From Solen grandis (lineage: Eukaryota; Mollusca; Bivalvia; Adapedonta; Solenidae): a DNA stretch of 64,000 nt. The stretch's first letter is position 1, and each line of letters opens with the position of its first letter. The position numbers and the translations under genes were made by a program. Below, piece after piece: positions 57,130 through 64,000 of the stretch. Under the pieces are notes generated by a model. That model was not told the DNA's origin, searched no databases, and saw only the letters and a program-made list of their open reading frames with translations. The stretch is taken from assembly GCA_021229015.1 (NCBI GenBank), contig CM037782.1, positions 64,604,108 to 64,668,107 on the forward strand. Reading direction: 5' to 3'.

Positions 57130-57370
57130 AATAACGGTGTTCCGACTTTTGGTTAACACCATTACAACCTTTAGGGTACATTTATATATGCCACTCAGAG
57201 GTTTTATCTCTTGTCGCTTGAAAGCAACTGTGGTTAGATCTTACACAGCACAAATATTCAGTCTTTTGCAATTTCATTTCAAAACAAGAGTTTTCTTTAG
57301 CGTGACGGGAAAAGTGTGACGGCCAGACAGACGAACGGACGGACAGACCGATAACGGAAAAGTAATACTT
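57130..57370 (+). repeat. dispersed element end with GACGGACG tract
   Basis: Contains GTGTTCCGACTTTTGGTTA, CACCATTACAACCTTTAGG and, at the right, AAAAGTGTGACGGCCAGAC followed by GAACGGACGGACAG. Confidence 0.5.
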
Positions 57371-57431
57371 ATGTTTCACGTCTGCTTACAGCATATAAAG
57401 CAACAAACGTTCAATAATAAGGAACGCCGTA

Positions 57432-57735
57432 CCCGCGGTCTAGTGGTTAAAGCGTCCGCCTCTGGAGGGGGCAGTCGTGTTTTCGATCCCCGTTCGCGTC
57501 ATACCAAATCGCAAAGAATGGTTTTGGTATAGGTCTCTTGCTTGACGCTATATAAGGGTATTTGCATGACTGGTTGCTCCAGTGTCAGGCTAATGTGACT
57601 GGGTATGGTATCATGCCACATGTCTAAGGTGTGATACTGCAGTGTGGTAGAAATATATTTGGATCAAGTAGATAGATTCTCAAAATGACTGAATTATTGT
57701 TGTTGGGACGTTAAACCCATCAAACAAACACACAA
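57432..57735 (+). repeat. tRNA-derived SINE (copy 5), near full length
   Basis: Plus strand. Head CCGCGGTCTAGTGGTTAAAG (A box) and GTTTTCGATCCCCG (B box). The body has GACGCTATATAAGGGTA, CAGTGTCAGGCTAATGTGAC, GGTATGGTATCATGCCACATG and GATACTGCAGTGTGG. The 3' end is GGGACGTTAAACCC followed by an A-rich AAACAAACACACAAAG tail. This is the best reference copy for the family in the window. Confidence 0.85.
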
Positions 57736-57989
57736 AGGTATAACGATAAAGTCGTCATTAATAGTTACATTGAAAACTGATATTTACAACTTTTCACAAA
57801 ATGTGGGCCCTGTGTTCTCGAATTTACTTAAGTATGATCCCAATGGAAAAAAATGGGCATAGTTTGAGTAAAAGTATGAAAATCGTAATTAAGAACTATC
57901 TTCATCTGTGAGAATAATGAATGGACATTTTACATAATTGAGAATTCAGATTCATATGAAAGCCGCCAAGTGCCAATCAGGAGTAAGTT

Positions 57990-58095
57990 AAATGATAATC
58001 ATAACGATTTATCTCCTAATAACCAGATCATGTGTTATTATTACGAGATAATATCTGATAACAACGAGAAAAGATCTCGAGATACTAATTATACT
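57990..58095. repeat. TATCTCG/CGAGATA word patch (left)
   Basis: ACGAGATAATATCTGATAAC, ACGAGAAAAGATCTCGAGATAC and TTATCTCCTAATAAC. The same words recur at 58915-59050. Confidence 0.5.
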
Positions 58096-58914
58096 TACGT
58101 ATCTGATATACATGTATGCACACCAATAAATTATATTAACAAATAAAATGTTCAAAATACATGTAGTCACAAACTTATCTTGACAATAATACAAGTTCAT
58201 GTATTTATAAACATTTTATACATACTTATTAGTTATCAAATTAACACAATAAGGGCTGGAGAAAATAGTGCGTCAAGAACAACAGGATGAGAAAAATAAT
58301 TCAATCTTGATAGAATATATTAATTCATATCTGAGTAATTTGATAGACTTAAATATTCAAGTGTTGGCTTAATAAGCCAATAAACATTCAAATGTTGGCT
58401 TGATAAGCCAAACACCAACTGTTGCAACAGAATAGTATACATGTACAATGCAGACAAATCCATTCCAATAATGCCCTCCATCTTAATGTGACACCAATGT
58501 AACCATAGTCCAATATAGTGCAGGACCATTACAAGCGGCGCTTCCTTTTAACGTGAATACAAGTACAAAGGTCCCAACACTGAACCACAAAACTTTTATT
58601 TTGTTATTTGCAAAGTTAACTAAAGGGGCCTGTTTACGGTGTTATGCATGTATTGTATCAGATAACTTCAAGAATTGAACATGTATTGTGCTAATAAGGA
58701 GGTCCTGTTGATAACGTACCTAACTGTGGATATTAAGGATGTTGATTTTTCATGATTATCCCAGGCGCAAAGTACTGATCCAACCCAGAAACTATCGAGA
58801 AGGATACTATCAGCTATAAAAACATGTTTCGAAATCGAGCTTAAATACATGATTGGAATAATTGCTATTTTTTATGTAGATAGCAATAGAAATATGGTCA
58901 TATTATTTTGTAAT

Positions 58915-59050
58915 TATAATAAATTATCTCGTAAATTATTCATTCAAGATATTTGACTCGTTTTTATGTGTCAATATCCCGTTATTAAGAGATATGTATC
59001 TCATTATTTCAAGATAATATGTTGTAAGATCGAGATAATGATTTTTTTTC
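58915..59050. repeat. TATCTCG/CGAGATA word patch (right)
   Basis: AAATTATCTCGTAAATTATTC, AAGAGATATGTATCTCATTA, TCAAGATAATATG and ATCGAGATAATG. It pairs with 57990-58095 across a spacer of about 820 bp. Confidence 0.5.
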
Positions 59051-59363
59051 TTGGCATGATTAGCCCAAGTGTAGTCTTCAGGACTCAAAATAACAAGAGA
59101 CTTATAATGGACAGAATCTGTTAGTAAGCCATGAACATGTTTCGCATTAATTAATGTCCCGCTTGAAATGAGAGTTAGAGTTACAATCAGTAATCGCTTA
59201 AATTACAGTCGCTCACGTCAGAAAACAGCAAACTCTCCGCAGCAGTAACTCCCCATGATATGTACAATTAAAGTCACGTAGCGATGCGCAACCGATAATC
59301 AAACGGTTGTAAGTTTGTTCCTTGTTTTCAATATATATGCTATGGTAACCGGGATGCAATCGC

Positions 59364-60053
59364 TCACGTTAGCAACTGTTCACGGTAACTGAACGCAGGA
59401 CAATTGCAGATGTATTTTTCCAACATTCTGAAGTGAAGTCTCGTGAAGTTACCCCCCTCTTTATACATGGCTGTTTCCACGTTAGTATTACATTGAACTA
59501 TCCTCCAGTATTGCAGTATTGAACAAGAACGAGCCCATACCATACTAGCTATTCGTTCTTTGTAACATTCTTCTCCTAAAACATCTGCCGTACTGAAAAG
59601 GCCCTATCTCAATCATGGCCATGCGTATCGCATATATGTTATGAGCTCCATAAAAAAGTCTGAAGTCTGGTTACTCTTATAGAAAGCAGACCCCGGCTTT
59701 ATCATCAGTAATGAGAATTTGCTCCACAATGAGTTCTTTTAGCGGGAAGTGATCCCATTCGATGTAGCGAGTCTCTAACAAGCCCTTAACCCACGCAAAT
59801 CTACGTGTCTTGACAAAATTGTTCTGTTCAGTTATTTTGCTATCACTTAATGTTACTATTAACTCTCGTTCTGGCGCAACTCCGAGGATTCGAGCCGAGA
59901 ATATACAAAATTTCGCTGAGTAGCGTATCTATTAGTTTAGATCCTGTACTTTTTCAGCAGCAAATTACAAACACAATACAAGAATCTTTTGACGCAAGCG
60001 TCAAAGAATCGGACAGAAGGACTATTGTTGTTGTTGGCGTGATTCTCTGTCAT
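59364..60053 (-). pseudogene. decayed intronless coding sequence, unknown protein
   Basis: Minus strand from ATG at 60051-60053. The same frame is open for 38 codons (ending KKYRI, stop at 59937-59939). The -1 neighbour frame is then open from 59928 to 59692, 79 codons, with RRFAWVKGLLETRYIEWDHF. A switch back near a GGGG at 59690 gives 25 more codons. Stops follow at 59613-59615 and 59604-59606, and the frame is then open again for 79 codons to 59364 (ECYKERIASMVWARSCSIL). About 221 of 230 codons are open, with balanced Cys/Trp/Glu/Lys content and GC above background. There is no intron-like break, so a retrocopy, an old transposon protein or an old viral insert are all possible. No family recognised. 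Confidence 0.35.
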
Positions 60054-60117
60054 TTCGGGAAATGATATGATATCCGTTTCGTTGCTATGTGGTACTTGCT
60101 TATTCCCTTAACCAGAG

Positions 60118-60190
60118 ACTTACAGGACTAATTTTGATGTAAAGCATTAACGACACCTTGCATGATTTTGAAACACAACTTAAAGCAGAG
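60118..60190 (+). repeat. dispersed repeat fragment matching 9727-9800
   Basis: GGACTAATTTTGATGTAAAG, ACGACACCTTGCATG and ACACAACTTAAAGCA align with the copy at 9727 in the same direction. Confidence 0.5.
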
Positions 60191-60329
60191 CCATTTCAGA
60201 ATATGCATACATAAATTGCAAACAGTTGGTCTAAATATTTCCTCTATGCATTGCTAAATAACCTCAGCTGTAGACCGTTTGGTTCAAAGATATTTAAAGT
60301 GTGTTCTAAAATGTCCATGCAAATAACTA

Positions 60330-60551
60330 ATACATAGATCATAAGGGGACATTTTTATAGGTTCGAATCCTGATAGGGACTTCGGATTTTTCATGTGAGG
60401 AAGCCTTCCAGCTGGCTTGCGGTAGGTCGGTGGTTCTACCCGGGTACCTCTGTGTACTCGGGGTCTTCCTCCACCTGTAATTAGCTGGACGTCGCTATAT
60501 GATTGATATACTATCGCAGCGACGGTAAACCCCAATACAACAACAACAACA
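60330..60551 (+). repeat. second tRNA-derived SINE family
   Basis: B box GGTTCGAATCC at 60360-60370. The body is TGAGGAAGCCTTCCAGCTGG, GGTCGGTGGTTCTACCCGGG, GGGGTCTTCCTCCACC and TCGCTATATGATTGATA. The 3' end is GCAGCGACGGTAAACCCC with a (CAA)n tail. The A-box side is eroded. A 3' fragment lies at 42205-42245. Confidence 0.75.
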
Positions 60552-60978
60552 TCTTTTCTTCAATTAAACTCACGTAAGCTAAAATCATTAGATTAGAGTT
60601 ATTGTTGTCATATAAGATTTCCTCATGCCCCACCGATTTGTCCGGTACCCTAGCTCATGACGGGTTGGTGCGCTCTAGTTAATTTCGGAAAGTTTATAAG
60701 TATCTGCCTTCACACAGCTGCATTTTAAGATGGTCCCTATAAATGACATTCGCGCCTATTGGTTTTCGTACTTGTTGGTGAAGGTGATGCAAGTTAATTA
60801 TTACCTTATATATAATCCTTTGTGAACAAAAACCCTTAAAAATAACTGTACCAGTCAAAGCAAAAAAAAAAAGTGTGTGTGTGTGGGGGGGGGGGGGGGG
60901 TTACCATAACTTGGCAGACCTAAAAATTTCCAACACCAATTAAAATATCAAAAAGCAAGGTGCCATACCAATGCTATC
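60552..60978. other. unassigned stretch with (TG)nG16
   Basis: Holds (GT)n at 60873-60885 followed by G to 60900. Otherwise no feature. Confidence 0.5.
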
Positions 60979-61268
60979 TTAACGTCCCACCGACAGTATT
61001 TCAGTCATTTGGTGATGATGTGTACTTAAGACAGATATAGTGCTACCACACTGCAGTATCACGCCGTAGACATGTGGCGTGATATCATACCCAGTCACAT
61101 TATCCTGACACCGGGCCAATCAAACCTGGAACTACCTTTATATGCTGAGCGCCAAGGAAGGGAGCTATAACTATACCATTGTTTACGACCTTGATATGTC
61201 GCGGCCGGGGATCGATCCAACGACCTCCTGCAACCGATGCGGGTGCTCTAACCACTCGGACACTGGAG
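60979..61268 (-). repeat. tRNA-derived SINE (copy 6), full head
   Basis: Minus strand head GTGTCCGAGTGGTTAGAGCA (A box) and GGATCGATCCCCGGCC (B-box variant). The body matches copies at 34021 and 57432, and the 3' end stops at GGGACGTTAAG without the CAAACAAA tail. Confidence 0.8.
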
Positions 61269-61807
61269 AAAGTAGTAGGAGAAGTAGATACCTTTGTAGT
61301 TTTATTGAAATAAGTCAATCGGTTCAAAGCTTTTGTTTGTGATTTCTAAAAAAAGTGTCAATTTTCAACTTTAACTGTAGTAAACCTGATCAAATCACAC
61401 ATATGCATCCCCCAACAAAATATTTATACTCTCAAGTCCAACAACTGTGGTCCTGTAGACCAAACGGGGGTATATTATGAATTAAAGATAACAAAGGTAT
61501 GGCTTTGTTACATTCAATTTATACCCCCTTTTTATTAATTCAAGCTTAAAACGACTGTTTGTAACAGAAACGAACCTAACAAATGTAAACATGCATTTTA
61601 GTGATACATATTAATCAAAATCCATTGTTCACATGTATACATCTGACTAGTTCTAGATGTTCCTTTTTAGCCTATTTTGTACAGATTAAGGACAATATCT
61701 ATGGTATACCAGTGGGTAACTTGAACAAAAAGAAGTAACTTAAAGAGAAGGTAAAATCAAAATGAATTGATACAAAATACTCCATTATGAAATACATTTA
61801 CATGTAT
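61269..61807. other. unassigned AT-rich stretch
   Basis: No frame or repeat unit recognised. Confidence 0.5.
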
Positions 61808-61933
61808 GTGTATGTGTGAGTGTTAATATTCATAATACATATACATTTAGACAAATCCAACTTTTGAGCGACTTGTGTCGCCGATATTAATATATATATG
61901 ATATTATGAATATTAACACTCACACCTATACAC
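61808..61933. repeat. inverted repeat, ~30-bp arms
   Basis: GTGTGAGTGTTAATATTCAT in the left arm (61808-61836) is mirrored by ATGAATATTAACACTCACAC in the right arm (61903-61933). The loop carries TTTTGAGCGACTTGTGTCGCC, related to the ends of the element at 24950. Confidence 0.75.
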
Positions 61934-62064
61934 AAAATGTACTTCTTATTGGAGTGATTATTATCATTAGTTTCCTTTATTTGACACTTTTTCTCTGCTA
62001 TGCCTGTACATTAGAATTAGGTGTGAACTGGTGCGTTTTTCCTAAGTTGACTAGTAGAAGCATT

Positions 62065-62135
62065 TCTTCGAACCGAGATGCGAGCCTCTGTCTCCCAGGA
62101 GACAACCATACCGCTCTATCGATTATGTTACTAAT
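62065..62135 (-). repeat. tRNA-like fragment
   Basis: On the minus strand TAGAGCGGTATGGTTGTCTC and GCATCTCGGTTCGAAG look like a SINE head with B box GGTTCGAA. The 119-codon plus frame across it is a shadow. Confidence 0.4.
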
Positions 62136-62335
62136 AGATATGTTAAACGATGTTCGAAGTGCGGGGTTTGGACATCGGACTATGGATGATGGCTGTTCCA
62201 AGTTTTTAATACAATGCAACTTTGAATTTTGCATGTCTAACGTATTTTTATATTATTCTAATTGAAAACCTGGTAATTAAATTATGGAATTTAGTCATAT
62301 ACCGACTTCATAAACCCATATTCCGAACTCCGTTA

Positions 62336-62600
62336 AACAAGTAACTGGTGTTGCATGCAACACATGAGTCTCCTACCAGTGAGGTGCAAAATTTTTATGT
62401 TACCATAGCAACCAGAATTTTGGTCCGAGAAAAAAAACAAAGTGGCGTGTTTAATCATATACCACTTTTCATAATATTATCCTTAACGGTTTTTAAGTTA
62501 CCGCGGGATCCAGATTTCCGGACATCCGGACGGACGGACAGACAAACAGGGAGACAGACGGAGGGCAAACCTAAAGTCCCCTGCGGTGTAAACATCGGTT
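62336..62600 (-). mobile_element. TAGTCCCCTAC element, inverted full copy
   Basis: Reverse orientation of the element at 25459-25731: AACAAGTAACTGGTG at the left, CATGAGTCTCCTACCAG, TACCATAGCAACCAGAATTT, a GGACGGACGGACAG tract, and GGGCAAACCTAAAGTCCCC at the right. Flanking CCTTTGGG-type words (61865, 62770, 62930) accompany it, as at 24950. Confidence 0.75.
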
Positions 62601-63329
62601 GAGGACAAACAAGCCTATATTAATTGGACAGATGCACTATATGTCTTACAGACACATAGCAAAATGCAATTATATATAATATATATATATATATAAATAC
62701 ACACGCATTGCAATCTTTCGTCTCCCAAACGTTGCAGTTTTTTTATGAACAACCAGTGTTTTACCTTCAGGCGACTGCGAAAAAGTGTATTTTTTATGAC
62801 ATATATTTTTGACTGAATCTATAAGGATATATGTTTAATAACACTTAACAAGGCCTATTTAGTGAAAGAATGCATGTAAGGCATAGTTGTGAGGTTTTAT
62901 TTCACATATATAAAAATGTCTCCCAAAGGTTGTTTATATTACGCAAAGTACACCAAAGGTACAATTTGTAGTTATGTATATACGTGTATATATACTGCAT
63001 CATTTTGTTTTATCACAATTTTTATATAAGTTTTGTTTCTTACATTTTGATTTTAGTGTATGAAATGATATGTTTTTCGTTACTTAATTAAACTACTTAC
63101 TTTTTTATTTTCACTTTTTTCATAACGATAAATTCAGGTCCAGTGAATAATATGAAATTAGTATGGTATCATACAACTTGTCAATGGCATGCTGAGAGAA
63201 ATCACCAGGATTTTATAACAAACTTTCGTGTCGCGAAGGACTATTCTGAAGAAGCAAGTACCGAGTTACTTAACACTGTGAACTTGATTTGTGTGATTTA
63301 AGTTCCATATATGTATAGAATATACATGC
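62601..63329. other. AT-rich stretch
   Basis: Contains an AT tract at 62668-62695 and CTCCCAAACG/CTCCCAAAGG words, probably a decayed relative of the 24950 element. Confidence 0.4.
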
Positions 63330-63477
63330 GTAACAAACTCGACCCGGCCCAGGATCGAACCCGGTCCGCCGCCGTGCGAGTCCAATGCTTTCTGAGTCAG
63401 AGTGGCTCAGTGGTTAGAGAATTTGACTCGCACGCCGGCGGACCGGGTTCGATCCTTGGCCGGGTCGAGTTTGTTAC
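63330..63477 (+). repeat. tRNA-like hairpin with duplicated, inverted 3' half
   Basis: The right side reads as a tRNA-like unit with a consensus A box TGGCTCAGTGG (63403-63413) and B box GGTTCGATCC (63446-63455). Its 53-nt 3' half (63425-63477) is repeated in antisense at 63330-63382 with two mismatches, leaving a 43-nt loop that includes the A box. Similarity continues weakly into both flanks. It could be transcribed by pol III into a long hairpin RNA. Confidence 0.75.
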
Positions 63478-63599
63478 ACATGAATATATATGCATAGGAT
63501 ATATATGCATACACGTGCATATTTATTTTTAAAGTTCAGTTTAAACTGCTTTAGAAATATTGACATTGTCAAAGGTATACAATGGATATAACCGTTAGT

Positions 63600-63665
63600 T
63601 CACAATGATCCGAATGCTGAAGTGGTTAGAGAACCTGTCTCGAGACTTGGAGGTCCGGCCGCGAC
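63600..63665 (+). repeat. degenerate tRNA-like unit
   Basis: GCTGAAGTGGTTAGAGAACC resembles an A-box region, followed by TCGAGACTTGGAGGTCCGG; the B box is lost. Confidence 0.4.
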
Positions 63666-63771
63666 AAATATCATAGTCATCAAAAATTGTATGCCGACTG
63701 GTGTATCTCCCTTGTCTCTCAGCAATCAATGGCAATTGGTCTGGTGTCTCTGTGATATCAATAAATAATTT

Positions 63772-64000
63772 AACAAGAAATATCTTTAAAAAAGATATTC
63801 GGCGTAGGATGAGAGAAAAACGAGATTTCCAGTCTTCTAGAACATTCCGAGGAAAAGCGCGCGAAAGACCGACGCACAACAAATTTAGTACGCTCTAGAA
63901 ATAGTTCAGTATTATTTCTATGAAATATACTTATTTATAGACGGTAATACAAAAGATTATATCTGTAAATAGGCTTGTTTGATATTGTTCATATCATTAT
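63772..64000 (+). repeat. second copy of the 51758 repeat, cut by window end
   Basis: Begins AACAAGAAATATCTTT and remains collinear with 51758-51987 to the last base of the window. A minus frame of 95 codons overlapping it is an artefact. Confidence 0.9.

Noticed and set aside
61906..62265. 119-codon plus-strand frame beginning hydrophobic
   Set aside because: It begins inside the 61903-61933 inverted-repeat arm and covers a minus-strand tRNA-like fragment; the apparent signal-like start is an AT-rich artefact.
63384..63477. Functional tRNA gene
   Set aside because: A and B boxes are good, but no cloverleaf with an anticodon arm and acceptor stem could be drawn. None of the other tRNA-like blocks folds either, so no tRNA gene is called in the window.

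Overview
This is eukaryotic nuclear DNA. It is AT-rich, full of interspersed repeats, and contains no operon, ribosome-binding-site or compact-gene signal. The longest open reading frame is 162 codons and lies inside a fold-back repeat. The repeats look like those of a bivalve mollusc: elements starting AACAAGAGGGC and running into CGCTCACCTGA, tandem cores followed by GACGGACG tracts, a SINE with a tRNA-like head and a body containing ACTGCAGTATCACGCC, and a TAGTCCCCTAC element with GTCC tracts. Assigning it to bivalves is inference from remembered repeat style, not a search.

Layout. 1-6 kb: tandem-core elements, including a complete Helitron/HINE-like element (2213-3453), a 216-bp MITE (3821-4036) and a run of degenerate tRNA-like units (4490-5860). 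6.3-11.5 kb: CGATCG palindromes and a 4.4-kb element with inverted arms of about 0.55 kb (7132-11546) that holds several internal tandem arrays. 12.0-12.2 kb: a GC-richer promoter/first-exon-like island, the best gene-start candidate. 12.6-19.3 kb: a 319-bp duplication, a MITE, two tandem-core elements and a 100-N assembly gap (18590-18689). 19.3-28.8 kb: sparse AT-rich DNA with small elements and one candidate exon. 28.8-38.3 kb: a GAGCATCATGCTC satellite present twice in opposite orientation, and four SINE copies. 39.6-40.6 kb: a 951-bp fold-back element. 42-44 kb: exon-like frames on both strands. 45.3-48.4 kb: a nested palindrome-rich element carrying a later insertion. 48.9-53.5 kb: four further short-word arrays. 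53.8-60.1 kb: two broken coding-like stretches, one long (59364-60053, minus strand). 57-64 kb: SINEs, paired elements and a sharp tRNA-like hairpin at 63330-63477.

No gene could be named. Coding calls are candidate exons or broken frames judged from open frame, splice-like ends and residue composition. At this AT content dozens of chance frames of 60-80 codons are expected, so these calls are weak. The main theme is that at least a dozen patches are each saturated with a different short palindromic word, often as two patches flanking a spacer.
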